Positions 35,251 through 44,547 of a DNA stretch of 64,000 nucleotides are shown one piece after another. Under the pieces are notes generated by a model that ran no database searches, was not told where the DNA came from, and was given only the letters and a program-made list of their open reading frames with translations. Position 1 is the first letter of the stretch, and each line of letters starts with the position of its first letter. This DNA comes from Georgenia satyanarayanai (lineage in GTDB: Bacteria > Actinomycetota > Actinomycetes > Actinomycetales > Actinomycetaceae): contig NZ_VUKC01000011.1 of the NCBI RefSeq assembly GCF_009193135.1, positions 1 through 64,000 of the forward strand, written 5' to 3'. Both the position numbers and the translations under genes were made by a program.

Positions 35251-36716
35251 GACGCCGGCGACGCCCCCCGCCGTACGTCGACGACCGCGATGACGAGCGT
35301 GACGAGGAGCAGTCCCGCCGTCGTCGCGAACCCGGCGGTGACGGCGAGGGGCCACCCGCCGGTGTCGAGGACGGCAAAGGCGACCGCGGTGATGATCCCC
35401 AGCCCCATCGCGGTCCCGATGCGCTGGCCGGTCTGGAGCACGCCACCGGCGCTGCCCGCGTACTCGAGGGGCACCTCCCCCAGCGTGATCGTCTGGTTCG
35501 GGGTGATGACCAGACCCTGGGCGCCGCCGATGAAGGCGAGCGTGAGGAGCATCCACCACACGCTCGCCTGGCCGGCCTCGACGAGCTGGACGACGGCGAT
35601 GCTCAGCCCCAGCCCGACGATCGCGCTGACGATCCCGCCGGCGACGATCCGACGGCCGTGGCGGGTCACCCGCCTGCCGGACCAGTTCGCGGTGAACGCG
35701 GACAGGACGGCGGCGGGCATGCCGATGAGCCCCGCCTCGAGGGCGCTGCGGCCCAGGCCGTCCTGGACGTACAGCGCGACGAGCACCCACACGCTCGTCA
35801 CACCCATGAAGTACAGGCCGGCGATGAGAGTACCGGTGGTGAAGCTGCGGACCCGGAACAGTGCGAGGTCGACCATCGGCGCGTGGCCGCGGTCCCGGTA
35901 GCGCCGCTCCCACCACCCCCACAGGGCGAGGAGTGCCAGACCCAGGGGGAGGACGAGCCAGCCGCCCGGTCCGAGGGTGCGCTCGACGAAGGGCAGGAGC
36001 AGCGCGAGGACCGCGAGGCCGAGGAGGACGGCGCCCACCGGGTCGAGGTCGCGCACGACCGAGCGGGAGCCCGGCTGGCGCGGGTTGCGCAGCGGGCGAG
36101 GCAGCCAGCGCAGCGCGAGGACGATGGCGGCGACGCCGACGGGCACGTTGACGAGAAAGGTCCACCGCCAGCCCTGCGCCTCACCGGCGAGCTGGACGAT
36201 GAGCCCGCCGATGACCGGGCCGATGGCGACCGACACCCCGATGGCGCTGCCGAGCGCGCCATAGGCCCGGCCCCGCTCGGGCCCGCGGAAGTACTGCTGG
36301 ATCATCCCGACCGCCTGCGGGTTGAGCAGGCCCGAGCCCAGCCCCTGCACGACGCGGGCGATGTTGAGGCTGAGCGGGTCCGGCGCCAGCCCACCGGCGA
36401 TGGAGGAGAGGGTGAAGAGGGCGACGCCCACGATGAACAGCGGCCCGCGCCCGAGGATGTCCCCCGCCCGGCCGGCGGCGACGAGGACGACGCCGAAGGT
36501 GAGGGCGTAGCCGGTGAGCACCCACTGGAGCTCGGAGTCCGAGGCCCCCAGTCCCCGCTGGATCGAGGGCAGGACGACGTTGATGATGCTCACGCCCACG
36601 AGGGACATGAAGATCGCGACGAGGAGCACCGAGAGGATGCGCCAGCGCCGCGGGTCCGGGGTGGTGCTGTCGTCCGCCGGGCTCAGGGTGGCCGCCTCTC
36701 GTTCGTTTGTGCTCAC
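35247..36716 (-). CDS. MFS drug efflux transporter, DHA2 (EmrB/QacA) family
   Basis: About 489 aa with 14 predicted hydrophobic segments. DHA2 features are MSLVGVSIINVVLPSIQRGL (motif D1 region), WVLTGYALTFGVVLVAAGRA and GDILGRGPLF (motif A), and GSAIGVSVAIGPVIGGLI (motif C). The GTG at 36716 is used; another GTG at 36734 is in frame. It is divergent from another MFS gene at 36759. Predicted proton-driven export of lipophilic compounds. Confidence 0.92.
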   Translation of the reverse strand: MSTNEREAATLSPADDSTTPDPRRWRILSVLLVAIFMSLVGVSIINVVLPSIQRGLGASDSELQWVLTGYALTFGVVLVAAGRAGDILGRGPLFIVGVALFTLSSIAGGLAPDPLSLNIARVVQGLGSGLLNPQAVGMIQQYFRGPERGRAYGALGSAIGVSVAIGPVIGGLIVQLAGEAQGWRWTFLVNVPVGVAAIVLALRWLPRPLRNPRQPGSRSVVRDLDPVGAVLLGLAVLALLLPFVERTLGPGGWLVLPLGLALLALWGWWERRYRDRGHAPMVDLALFRVRSFTTGTLIAGLYFMGVTSVWVLVALYVQDGLGRSALEAGLIGMPAAVLSAFTANWSGRRVTRHGRRIVAGGIVSAIVGLGLSIAVVQLVEAGQASVWWMLLTLAFIGGAQGLVITPNQTITLGEVPLEYAGSAGGVLQTGQRIGTAMGLGIITAVAFAVLDTGGWPLAVTAGFATTAGLLLVTLVIAVVDVRRGASPAS

Positions 36717-36758
36717 CGATGCTACGACCGCCACGGTCGAGTGGGATCATGGACCATC

Positions 36759-38129
36759 GTGACCACGCCTCTCTCCCGCTTCGGTGACCGCGCACGACGG
36801 TCGGCGTGGGCCGTGTGGCTGACCGGGGGCGGGGTCTACTTCCTCGCCCTCCTCCACCGCGCCTCGCTCGGCGTCGCCGGCCCGGACGCGGTTGACCGCC
36901 TCGGCATCACGGCCACCCAGCTCGGCTCCTTCGTCATGGTCCAGCTCGGCCTGTACGCCGCCATGCAGGTGCCCGCCGGCGTCGCGATCGACCGGTTCGG
37001 CCCGCGCCGGGTGCTGTTCGTCGCCACGCTCGTGCTCGGGACGGCGCAGCTGGGCTTCGCGTTCGCCACGAGCTACCCCCTCGCGCTCGCCGCCCGGGGG
37101 CTGCTCGGCATCGGGGACGCCGCCGTCTTCATCGCCGTCCTGCGACTGGCTGCCATGTGGTTCCCCCACCACCGGTACGCCGTCCTCACGATGCTCACCG
37201 GGCTCATCGGCATGGCCGGCAACCTCGCCGCCACCGTCCCGCTGGTCGCCGCACTCGGCTGGCTGGGCTGGACGCGCACCTTCGCCATCACCGCCGGCGC
37301 CTCGCTCGTCTACGCGCTCCTCCTGCTGCGGCCCGCGGTGGCGGCGCCCTACCGTGCCGTTCCCGCCACGAACGTCCCGACCGTGCCCCGGCGGGCGCTC
37401 GCGGAGGTCCGCGAGGCGTGGTCACGGCGCGAGACCCGGCTGGGCTTCTGGACCCACCAGGCCACGATGGCGCCCGGCGTCGTCATCTCGCTCGTGTGGG
37501 GCTACCCGTACCTCACCGCGGGGCTCGGGTACTCCGACGCCGCCGCCGCCTCCCAGCTGTCGATCTTCGTCCTCGGCACGCTCGCGATGAGCTTCGTCGT
37601 CGGGCCCCTCGCCGGACGGCGGCCGACCTGGCGCTCTCCCATGGCGATCGCCGTCGCGGTCCTCGGGATCGCCGCCGTCGCCCTGCTCGTCCTGTGGCCG
37701 GGTGGCCAGCCGCCCCACGCCGTCGTGACGGTTGCCTTCGTCATGCTCGCGGTCGGTGGCCCCGGCTCGCAGATCGGCTTCCACATCGCCCGCGACTACA
37801 ACGCCCCGGTGCGGATCTCGACGGCCACCGGCCTGGTCAACGCGGGCGGCTTCGTCGGGGCGATGCTCGCGGCCATCGTCGTCGGGCGGGTGCTCGACCT
37901 GCGCTCGGGCGTCGCGGACCCCAGCCTGCTCGACTACCGCTGGGCGGTGGCCTCCATCGGTGTGATCGCCATCGTGTCCACGTTCTCACTCGTCCTCACG
38001 CTCCTCGGCGTGCGCGCCGACATCCTCGACCGGATGGCCCGCGGGGACCACGTCGTCGTTCCGCAGACCGAGCACTGGTGGGACCGCGCCTACCGGCGGG
38101 TCACCCGCCGTCCGCGCCCGTCCTCCTGA
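36759..38129 (+). CDS. MFS transporter (nitrate/sugar-phosphate-like clade)
   Basis: 456 aa with 12 hydrophobic segments. Motif A-like GVAIDRFGPRRVLF lies after TM2. Other blocks are YFLALLHRASLGVAGPDAV and GSQIGFHIARDYNAP. The protein differs from the adjacent DHA2 exporter and resembles the general 12-TMS uptake group; the substrate is not evident. The last 29 bp overlap the convergent APC permease. GTG start. Confidence 0.9.
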   Translation: MTTPLSRFGDRARRSAWAVWLTGGGVYFLALLHRASLGVAGPDAVDRLGITATQLGSFVMVQLGLYAAMQVPAGVAIDRFGPRRVLFVATLVLGTAQLGFAFATSYPLALAARGLLGIGDAAVFIAVLRLAAMWFPHHRYAVLTMLTGLIGMAGNLAATVPLVAALGWLGWTRTFAITAGASLVYALLLLRPAVAAPYRAVPATNVPTVPRRALAEVREAWSRRETRLGFWTHQATMAPGVVISLVWGYPYLTAGLGYSDAAAASQLSIFVLGTLAMSFVVGPLAGRRPTWRSPMAIAVAVLGIAAVALLVLWPGGQPPHAVVTVAFVMLAVGGPGSQIGFHIARDYNAPVRISTATGLVNAGGFVGAMLAAIVVGRVLDLRSGVADPSLLDYRWAVASIGVIAIVSTFSLVLTLLGVRADILDRMARGDHVVVPQTEHWWDRAYRRVTRRPRPSS

Positions 38130-39366
38130 GCCGGCCCGCCCGCTGCGCGACGGCGCGGTACCCCACCCCGGCGGCGAGGACGACGGCGCCGCCCGCCACC
38201 GCCGTCGACGGCAGGGTCACGACGAGCGCGAGGCAGCCCACCACGCCGAGGACCTGGAGCGCCCGCGGGAACCGGCGCCACTCCCGCGGCTGGGTGAAGG
38301 CCGCCGCGTTCGCCACGGTGTAGTAGAGCAGCACCCCGAAGGACGAGAAGCCGATCGCCTCCCGCAGGTCGACGAGGAGCACGAGGACGGCGACGGCGAT
38401 CGCGAGCACCACCTCCGCGCGGTGCGGGACCCGGAAGCGCGGGTGCACCGCGGCGAGCCACCGGGGCAGGTCGCCGTGGCGCGCCATGGCGAGGCTCGTG
38501 CGGCCGATGCCGGCGAGCAGGGCGAGGAGTGCGCCGAGGGCCGCGAGCGCCGCCGCGACCCGGACCAGCGGCGCGAGCCACGTCCCGGTGACGGCCTCTG
38601 CCACCGGGGCGGTGGACACCGCCAGGCGCTCGGGACCGAGGGCGAGCAGCAGCATGACGGCGACGAGCGCGTAGAGCACGAGCGCCAGGCCCAGCGCCGT
38701 GAGGACCGCGCGGGGGATCGTCCGCTGCGGGTCACGGACCTCCTCCCCGAGCGTCGCGACACGCGCGTAGCCGGCGAAGGCGAAGAAGAGCAGGCCGGCG
38801 GCCTGCAGGACGCCGGTCCAGGACAGGTCGGGCGGCACGAGCTGCTCCCCGCCGTCCGACGCGGCGGTCCCGATCCCCACGGCGAGCAGCAGCACCACGA
38901 CGACGACGGCCACGATCGCGCGGGCGAGCGCAGCAGTGCGGGTGACGCCGGCGTAGTTGACGGCGGCAAGGGCGAGCACCGCGAACGCCGCCAGCGGCCT
39001 CTCCCACCCGGGCGGGGCGGCGTAGGTGGCGAAGGTGAGCGCCATGGCCGCGCAGCTCGCGGTCTTGCCGATGACGAAGGACCACCCGGCGAGGAAGCCG
39101 GCCCACGGGCCGAGCCGCTCCCGACCGTAGACGTAGGTTCCACCCGAGGTGGGGTACTGCGCGGCGAGCTGGGCCGACGCCGTCGCGTTGCAGGACGCGA
39201 CGAGCGCGGCGATCGCGAGGCCGAGGAGGAGGCCGGCACCGGCCGCGGCGGCCGCGGGTGCGAAGGCCGCGAAGACACCGGCCCCGACCATCGAGGAGAG
39301 CCCGATGACGACGGCATCACCCGTGCCCAACCGTCGGGCGAGGTGTGCCTCACCGGCGCTGCTCAT
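38101..39366 (-). CDS. APC-superfamily amino acid permease
   Basis: 421 aa with about 12 transmembrane helices. The APC opening DAVVIGLSSMVGAGVFAAFA (TM1 with the unwound GAG), YPTSGGTYVYGRERLGPWAG (TM3) and LLFFAFAGYARVATLGEEVRDP (TM6) are conserved. It is slightly shorter than the usual 450-500 aa. Probable cationic or neutral amino acid transport; specificity unknown. ATG start at 39366. Confidence 0.92.
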   Translation of the reverse strand: MSSAGEAHLARRLGTGDAVVIGLSSMVGAGVFAAFAPAAAAAGAGLLLGLAIAALVASCNATASAQLAAQYPTSGGTYVYGRERLGPWAGFLAGWSFVIGKTASCAAMALTFATYAAPPGWERPLAAFAVLALAAVNYAGVTRTAALARAIVAVVVVVLLLAVGIGTAASDGGEQLVPPDLSWTGVLQAAGLLFFAFAGYARVATLGEEVRDPQRTIPRAVLTALGLALVLYALVAVMLLLALGPERLAVSTAPVAEAVTGTWLAPLVRVAAALAALGALLALLAGIGRTSLAMARHGDLPRWLAAVHPRFRVPHRAEVVLAIAVAVLVLLVDLREAIGFSSFGVLLYYTVANAAAFTQPREWRRFPRALQVLGVVGCLALVVTLPSTAVAGGAVVLAAGVGYRAVAQRAGRLRRTGADGG

Positions 39367-39458
39367 GCCGTCGTCCTCCAGCCGGGGCGCGGGGTGCGGC
39401 CCTGGCGGCACACGGTACGTCCGCCGGGTGTCCGGGCGGTGAACGGGCGCCGGCCGGG

Positions 39459-41111
39459 TCAGGCGGTCCCGACGTCGCGGCGGCGCAGCCCGAGCATGCC
39501 GACGAGCAGGAGCAAGACGCCCAGCCCGGCCATGACGACCAGCGGGGCGACCGCGAGGTCCGCGTCGGGCACCGCCGGGGTGTGGGCGAGCGGTGAGAGG
39601 TCGCTGGCCCAGTCCGGCAGGCCGAGGAGCCCCCCGAGGAAGGCGACGATCGCCGCCCACACCACCACCGCCCACGCCAGCGAGGCCAGCTGGGGCCGCA
39701 CGCCGTACAGCGCCACGGCGAGGCCCCCGACGAGCAGGATCGCGGGCAGGTGGACGAGCGCGGCGAGCGTGAGCTCACCGACCCAGCCGGCCTCGCCGGT
39801 GACCATCGCGACGCCGGCTCCCACGCCGAGGCCGACGAGCACCTGGACGAGGATGGTCGCGACGAGCACGACGGCGACCCACCGGACGAGCACGGCGGTG
39901 CGCGAGCTGCCCGAGACGAGCAGTCCCTCGAGCCGGCCCGCCCGCTCCTCCCCCCGCAGCTGCAGCACGCCGGAGACGACGAGGGCGGCGGGTCCGACCG
40001 CGAGGAAGCCGAGCATCACCGCGGCGAAGGAGCGGGTGAGGTCGCTGAGGTCGAGATCGATCCACTCCCCCACCGCCGGGATGTCGGCGACCATGCCCTC
40101 GAGGGAGTTCGCGAGCGTCCCGAACGCGAGGGCGAAGAGGAACAGGGCGACGGCCCAGCCGATGAAGGTGCCGGACACGAGGCGCCGGACGAGCCCGGTG
40201 GGCGCGAGCAGCGACCGGGACGCCGCCGGCGGACCGGGGCGGGCGGGCCGCAGCCCGGCACCGAGGTCCCGCTGCCGGGCGAGGGAGACCGCCAGCCCGA
40301 GGAGCAGGACGGTCACGAGCGCCGACACCGCCAGCGGCCACCAGCGCAGGTCGACGTACAGGCGGGTCTGCTGCGCCCACGCGAAGGGCGAGAGCCATGA
40401 CAGCCAGGAGCCCTCGGCCTCGATGACGTCGCCGAGCCCGCGGACGAGGAACGCGACGGCCACCGCGCCCAGCGCCATGCCCGAGGCCGCGCGGGCGTGC
40501 TCGGTGAGCTGCGCCGCGACCGCGGCGACCGCGCCGAAGACGAGGCCGGTCAGGGCGGTCGCCACGCCGAGGGCCAGTGAGTCCGTCGCGGCCATCCCGG
40601 TCCCCACGAGCGCGCCCGTGACGGCGGCCCCGACGGCGAGGTTGGCGACGGTGACGGTGAGCACGGCGGCGAGCGCCGGGGCGAAACGGCCCACGGGGAG
40701 CGAGCGCAGCATCTCCAGGCGGCCGGACTCCTCCTCGCCGCGGGTGTGACGCACGACGAGGAGCACGCTCATGATCGCGGCGGGGAGGAACACCCACAGG
40801 GAGAGCTCGTTGGCGAGCATGGCGCCGAAGGTGTAGTTGTCCAGCGCGAAGGCGGGCCCGGTCATCATGACGGCGGCCGGGCTGTCCATGAGGGCGGCTC
40901 GCGCCTGCAGAGCCTGCGCGTCGGGGTAGGTGTCCTCGAGGGTGGCCACCGAGGCGGCGACGAGGGCGGCGAAGGCGAGCGTCCACACGAGGATCTGCCG
41001 GCGGGAGACCCGCAGGAAGAGGCGCAGCAGCCGGCCCGTGCCGGTGAGGGGCTCACCGCCGTCGGTCACCGTGCGGGCGGCGGCAGACCGGGCGGTGCTC
41101 GTCGTCGTCAT
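39459..41111 (-). CDS. ABC-2 type exporter permease (polyketide-antibiotic exporter-like)
   Basis: A 550-aa membrane subunit made of two similar halves, each with about six transmembrane helices (first half about 35-300, second about 330-540). Both halves contain the R-G-EE-S/A-GRLE motif: TRGEEESGRLEMLRSLPV and LRGEERAGRLEGLLVSGS. This is the actinobacterial 'exporter of polyketide antibiotics' type. Its ATG overlaps the ATPase stop (ATGA). Third gene of a TetR-ATPase-permease operon; likely drug self-protection. Confidence 0.93.
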   Translation of the reverse strand: MTTTSTARSAAARTVTDGGEPLTGTGRLLRLFLRVSRRQILVWTLAFAALVAASVATLEDTYPDAQALQARAALMDSPAAVMMTGPAFALDNYTFGAMLANELSLWVFLPAAIMSVLLVVRHTRGEEESGRLEMLRSLPVGRFAPALAAVLTVTVANLAVGAAVTGALVGTGMAATDSLALGVATALTGLVFGAVAAVAAQLTEHARAASGMALGAVAVAFLVRGLGDVIEAEGSWLSWLSPFAWAQQTRLYVDLRWWPLAVSALVTVLLLGLAVSLARQRDLGAGLRPARPGPPAASRSLLAPTGLVRRLVSGTFIGWAVALFLFALAFGTLANSLEGMVADIPAVGEWIDLDLSDLTRSFAAVMLGFLAVGPAALVVSGVLQLRGEERAGRLEGLLVSGSSRTAVLVRWVAVVLVATILVQVLVGLGVGAGVAMVTGEAGWVGELTLAALVHLPAILLVGGLAVALYGVRPQLASLAWAVVVWAAIVAFLGGLLGLPDWASDLSPLAHTPAVPDADLAVAPLVVMAGLGVLLLLVGMLGLRRRDVGTA

Positions 41112-42034
41112 CGCGCGGCCCTCCGCCCCGCGCTCTCGGGCGCCGGCTCGTCGCCGTAGTGGCGCAGGAACAGGTCCTCGAGCGACGGCGGGGTGATGGT
41201 GAGGTTGTGCACCCCGAGCTCCGCGAGCACGGGGAGCAGCTGCGGGACGGCGGTGTCGTCGACGTCGAAGCGGAGACGGCCGTCCTCGACGGCGAGGTCG
41301 TGGACCCCCGGTGCCTGCCTGACGCGGGCGACGTCCGCCGTCGTCGTGCCGGTGACGGTGGAGCGGGTGAGGTGGCGGAGCTCGGCCAGGGTGCCGCTCT
41401 CGACGTCGCGGCCCGCGCGGATGATCGTCACGGTGTCGCAGAGCTTCTCAACCTCGGCGAGGATGTGGCTGGAGAGCAGCACGGTGCGCCCCCGGTCCCG
41501 CAGGCGGCGGACCTCCTCGGTGAAGACGGCCTCCATGAGGGGGTCCAGGCCGGAGGTCGGCTCGTCGAGCAGGTAGAGCTCGGCGTCGCGGGACAGTGCC
41601 GCGACGAGGGCGACCTTCTGGCGGTTGCCCTTGGAGTAGGTCCGGGTCCGCTTGGTGGGGTCGAGCTCGAAGCGCTCGAGCAGCTCGGCGCGCCGACGGC
41701 GGTGCGCGGTACCCGTCTCGTGGCGGGTGAGGACGTCGATCGCCTCGCCACCGGTGAGGCCCGGCCAGAGGCTCGTGTCGCCCGGGACGTAGGCGAGGCG
41801 CCGGTGGACGGCGACGGCGTCGCTCCACGGGTCCCGGCCGAGGACCTGCGCGCTGCCCGAGTCGGCTCGGAGCATGCCGAGCAGGACGCGGATGGTCGTC
41901 GACTTGCCCGACCCGTTGGGCCCGAGGAAGCCGGTGACCTGACCCGCCGGGACGTGAAGTGAGAAGCCGTCGAGGGCACGGGTGGGACCGAAGGTCTTGA
42001 CGAGGTCCCGCGCGAGGATGGCGGTGTCCGACAT
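41108..42034 (-). CDS. ABC exporter ATP-binding protein
   Basis: 308 aa. Walker A GPNGSGKST, Q-loop region YVPGDTSLWPGLTGGE, signature YSKGNRQKVAL (degenerate LSGGQ, usual in this subgroup), Walker B LYLLDEPTSGLDP and the H-loop SSHIL. The C-terminal about 80 residues form the accessory domain of antibiotic-export ATPases. It partners with the adjacent two-domain permease. It is located 12 bp after the TetR gene. Confidence 0.95.
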   Translation of the reverse strand: MSDTAILARDLVKTFGPTRALDGFSLHVPAGQVTGFLGPNGSGKSTTIRVLLGMLRADSGSAQVLGRDPWSDAVAVHRRLAYVPGDTSLWPGLTGGEAIDVLTRHETGTAHRRRRAELLERFELDPTKRTRTYSKGNRQKVALVAALSRDAELYLLDEPTSGLDPLMEAVFTEEVRRLRDRGRTVLLSSHILAEVEKLCDTVTIIRAGRDVESGTLAELRHLTRSTVTGTTTADVARVRQAPGVHDLAVEDGRLRFDVDDTAVPQLLPVLAELGVHNLTITPPSLEDLFLRHYGDEPAPESAGRRAAR

Positions 42035-42045
42035 CGTGTCTCCTG

Positions 42046-42699
42046 TCAGCGTTCGGATGTGTGGCCGGTGCGGCTCTCGACGTACGAGTCGAGCAGGGAC
42101 CGGTCGGTGAGCAGGGGCTCGGTGTAGACCTCGAGGAGCGGGCCGACGATGCGCTCGGAGTAGGCGCGCAACCAGCCGGGCAGCTCGTCGAGGTCGAGGT
42201 GCTCCTGCTGGGCGGGCAGCTGGAGGAGCAGAGCGCCGAGCGCCTGCTCGGTGAGGACCCGCGCACGGGCCTCGGGATACCTGCTGGGCCGCACGACGCC
42301 GGCCGCCTCCCCCTGCCGGAGGTACTCGACGGCGTCCCGGACGAAGCCGTCGACGAGCTGGGTGGCCAGGGGGCCGCCCGCCTGCAGCCGCCGCAGCACG
42401 TACCCGACGACCGGCGCATACCCCTCGACCTGCGCCAGCTGCGTGAGCATCGCCCCCGCGCCGCCACCACCGAGCACGGGGGCCTTGTTCTCGCGGGTCA
42501 CTGCCAGGACGTGGGCGTCGCAGGCCTCCCGCAGTCCGTCGCGCGAGCCGAAGTGGTGGATGATCAGTCCCGCGCTGACGCCGGCGTCGGCCGCCACGGC
42601 GCGCAAGGGCGCCGCCATGCCGTCCGCGGCGAAGCGGCGGACGGCTGCCAGGAGGATCCGGGCGCGGGCGGTGAGCTCGTCGCCAGTGGCTGAACTCAT
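42046..42699 (-). CDS. TetR-family transcriptional regulator
   Basis: 217 aa. The N-terminal HTH (about residues 8-55: ARILLAAVRRFAADGMAAPL and VSAGLIIHHFGSRDGL) is TetR type. The C-terminal ligand domain is of the TetR_C family seen with ABC exporters. The ATG at 42699 is preferred to one at 42708 because a TATTAT -10 box (42712-42707) would start transcription almost exactly there, making the mRNA leaderless. The direct repeat GTTGAAC flanking the -10 suggests autorepression of this regulator-ABC operon. Confidence 0.92.
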   Translation of the reverse strand: MSSATGDELTARARILLAAVRRFAADGMAAPLRAVAADAGVSAGLIIHHFGSRDGLREACDAHVLAVTRENKAPVLGGGGAGAMLTQLAQVEGYAPVVGYVLRRLQAGGPLATQLVDGFVRDAVEYLRQGEAAGVVRPSRYPEARARVLTEQALGALLLQLPAQQEHLDLDELPGWLRAYSERIVGPLLEVYTEPLLTDRSLLDSYVESRTGHTSER

Positions 42700-42726
42700 G
42701 TTCAACATAATAAACGCTTGTTCAAC
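42700..42726 (-). promoter_or_regulatory. TetR promoter with candidate operator
   Basis: On the minus strand, TATTAT (42712-42707) is a near-consensus -10. Two direct GTTGAAC copies lie at 42726-42720 and 42706-42700, 20 bp (two helical turns) apart, and GAACAAGCGTTT between them is a partial palindrome. Binding here would block RNA polymerase. Confidence 0.6.
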
Positions 42727-42761
42727 GCGGGTCGAGGGGCTGGCTTCCGGAGCCCTCCACC

Positions 42762-42767
42762 TAGAGT
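42762..42767 (+). promoter_or_regulatory. -10 box, leaderless orn promoter
   Basis: TAGAGT ends 7 nt before the orn GTG at 42774, so transcription should begin at the start codon. No ribosome site precedes the GTG. Confidence 0.65.
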
Positions 42768-42773
42768 GGGACG

Positions 42774-43460
42774 GTGCCTGCAACCATCAAGGACCCGATC
42801 GTCTGGATCGACTGCGAGATGACCGGGCTGGACCTCAGCCGTGACGCGCTCATCGAGGTCGCCGTCGTCGTCACCGACTCCGAGCTGCGGCCGGTGGACG
42901 CGGGGATCGACCTCGTCATCGCGCCGCCCCCCGGGGCCGTGGAGCAGATGGGGGACGTCGTGCGCGAGATGCACACGACCTCCGGGCTCCTCGAGGAGCT
43001 CGACGCCGGGCTCACCATGGCCGACGCGCAGGAGCAGGTCCTCGCCTACGTCCGCCGCTGGGTGCCCGAGCCGCGCAAGGCCCCGCTGGCGGGCAACTCG
43101 GTCGGGACCGACCGGACCTTCCTCGAGCGGGACATGCCCGCGCTCGTCGAGCACCTCCACTACCGGATCATCGACGTGTCCTCGGTCAAGGAGCTGGCCC
43201 GCCGCTGGTACCCGCGTGCCTACTTCCACTCCCCGCAGAAGCACGGCGGGCACCGGGCGCTGGCCGACATCCTCGAGAGCATCGACGAGCTGCGGTACTA
43301 CCGCGCCGCGCTGTGGCCCGGGGACGACGGGCCGGACACGCCCACCGTCAAGGCCGTCGCCGAATCCGTCACCTCCAGTCCGACCGCGGCCGAGATCGAG
43401 CGCCTCGCCGCGAGGGCCGCCGCCAGGGCCGGCGGTGAGACACGCGTCACCGGCTCCTGA
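42774..43460 (+). CDS. orn: Oligoribonuclease
   Basis: A 228-aa DEDDh 3'-5' exonuclease that degrades 2-5 nt RNA and pGpG. Motif I is WIDCEMTGLD, motif II is LAGNSVGTDRTFLERDMP and motif III is HRALADI, preceded by SPQKHGGHRALADILESI with the catalytic His and Asp. The body matches the usual about 180 aa; a 40-residue Ala-rich C-terminal extension is an actinobacterial feature. GTG start; the promoter implies a leaderless mRNA. The tRNA-His gene follows. Confidence 0.96.
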   Translation: MPATIKDPIVWIDCEMTGLDLSRDALIEVAVVVTDSELRPVDAGIDLVIAPPPGAVEQMGDVVREMHTTSGLLEELDAGLTMADAQEQVLAYVRRWVPEPRKAPLAGNSVGTDRTFLERDMPALVEHLHYRIIDVSSVKELARRWYPRAYFHSPQKHGGHRALADILESIDELRYYRAALWPGDDGPDTPTVKAVAESVTSSPTAAEIERLAARAAARAGGETRVTGS

Positions 43461-43534
43461 GCCGCACGGATTCCACACCGCGGGGGTCCACCGGCTACAG
43501 TGGGTGACTGCTGCGCCTCACTGGGGCGCGCATG

Positions 43535-43607
43535 GTGGGTGTAGCTCAGCTGGTAGAGCGCCGCGTTGTGGTCGCGGATGTCGCGGGTTCAAGTCCCGTC
43601 ACTCACC
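43535..43607 (+). tRNA. tRNA-His (anticodon GTG)
   Basis: Acceptor GTGGGTG/CACTCAC with one G-T pair, D arm GCTCAGCTGGTAGAGC, anticodon loop TTGTGGT (GTG) and T arm CGGG-TTCAAGT-CCCG. The discriminator is C, and a G at 43534 supplies the -1 nucleotide required for tRNA-His. A TACAGT -10 lies at 43496-43501. Confidence 0.95.
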
Positions 43608-43612
43608 CCGAC

Positions 43613-43646
43613 AGCGAGGCCCGGACCGACTGGTCCGGGCCTCGCT
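43613..43646 (+). terminator. Terminator of tRNA-His
   Basis: A perfect 15-bp stem (43613-43627 with 43632-43646) with a GACT loop, followed by CGTTCCCC. Confidence 0.9.
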
Positions 43647-43807
43647 CGTTCCCCGCCTCCGATCGCCCGAGCCGCCCCGCCTCTCGCGGTCCGCGCTGCA
43701 GCAGCGGATCCGCGCGGTCGAGATGTCGGCCGCGCGGTCCGGTATCAGCAGCGAGGTCCACGGGACCCCGATCCCGCCCGAGCCCCACCCCGTGGATGCC
43801 TCGCCCG

Positions 43808-43813
43808 TAGGAT
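43808..43813 (+). promoter_or_regulatory. -10 box, leaderless promoter of HAD gene
   Basis: TAGGAT ends 7 nt before the GTG at 43820, and there is no ribosome site between them. Confidence 0.6.
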
Positions 43814-43819
43814 CGCGGG

Positions 43820-44506
43820 GTGGACAACGAGCCCCGCGCGGCACGCGCCCTCCTGAGCACCCGACAGCTCGTCGTGCTCGACCTCGACGGACCTCTCACC
43901 CGGCTCCTGCCCGGCGAGGAGTACGTCCGCGTCACGGCCGGCGCCCTCGAGCTCGCCCTCTCGCTGGGGCTCGAGCCCGACGACGAGCTCGCCACCCAGA
44001 CCGACCACGTCCAGCTCCTGCGCCGCGTCGCCGAGCTGAACCCGCAGGCCGGGCGCACCGTCGAGCAGTGGTGCACGGAGCGTGAGGTCGCGGCGGCGGC
44101 CACCGCTCCGCTCGCCCCCGGCGCCGAGGCCTTCGTCGCCGCGTGCCTCGGCCGGGGCGCCGCGGTCGCCGTCGTCACGAACAACGCCCCGGCCGCGGCA
44201 ACCGCCGTCCTCTCCCGTGGCGGGGCGGCCCTCGCGGAGCTGCCCGTGCACGGTCGCGACCCCGAGCGGCCGGACCGGCTCAAGCCCTCCCCGCACGCCC
44301 TGCTGGCCGCGGCGGGGGCCGCGGTGGTGGCGCCCGCGGACGCCGTCATGGTCGGCGACTCGCCCAGCGACGTCCACGCGGCGACGGCGGCCGGGATGGC
44401 CTGCATCGGTCTGTCCCCCGAGCCGGAGCGGCGCGCCGAGCTGCTCGCCGCGGGAGCGGCCGCCGCGGCGCCGAGTCTCGTCGATCTCGGACCCGGCCCC
44501 GTCTAG
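43820..44506 (+). CDS. HAD-superfamily hydrolase
   Basis: A 228-aa phosphatase-like protein. Motif I is VVLDLDGPLTRL (about residues 18-29), motif II VVTNN, motif III Lys in RLKPSPHAL and motif IV VMVGDSPSDVHAA. A helical cap lies between motifs I and II. The gene ends 41 bp before the cyclohydrolase-reductase fusion on the same strand. It could supply the dephosphorylation step that any riboflavin- or pterin-type pathway from GTP needs, but this is context only. Confidence 0.88.
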   Translation: MDNEPRAARALLSTRQLVVLDLDGPLTRLLPGEEYVRVTAGALELALSLGLEPDDELATQTDHVQLLRRVAELNPQAGRTVEQWCTEREVAAAATAPLAPGAEAFVAACLGRGAAVAVVTNNAPAAATAVLSRGGAALAELPVHGRDPERPDRLKPSPHALLAAAGAAVVAPADAVMVGDSPSDVHAATAAGMACIGLSPEPERRAELLAAGAAAAAPSLVDLGPGPV

Positions 44507-44547
44507 AGTGGCGATGTCGCCCGACCGGTGAAGGAAGGACCCGCCTG

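Noticed and set aside
44514-44531. Five-codon leader ORF (ATG to TGA) at the 5' end of the cyclohydrolase fusion transcript
   Set aside because: Starts with no ribosome site, no regulatory codons and no attenuator structure seen; probably chance.
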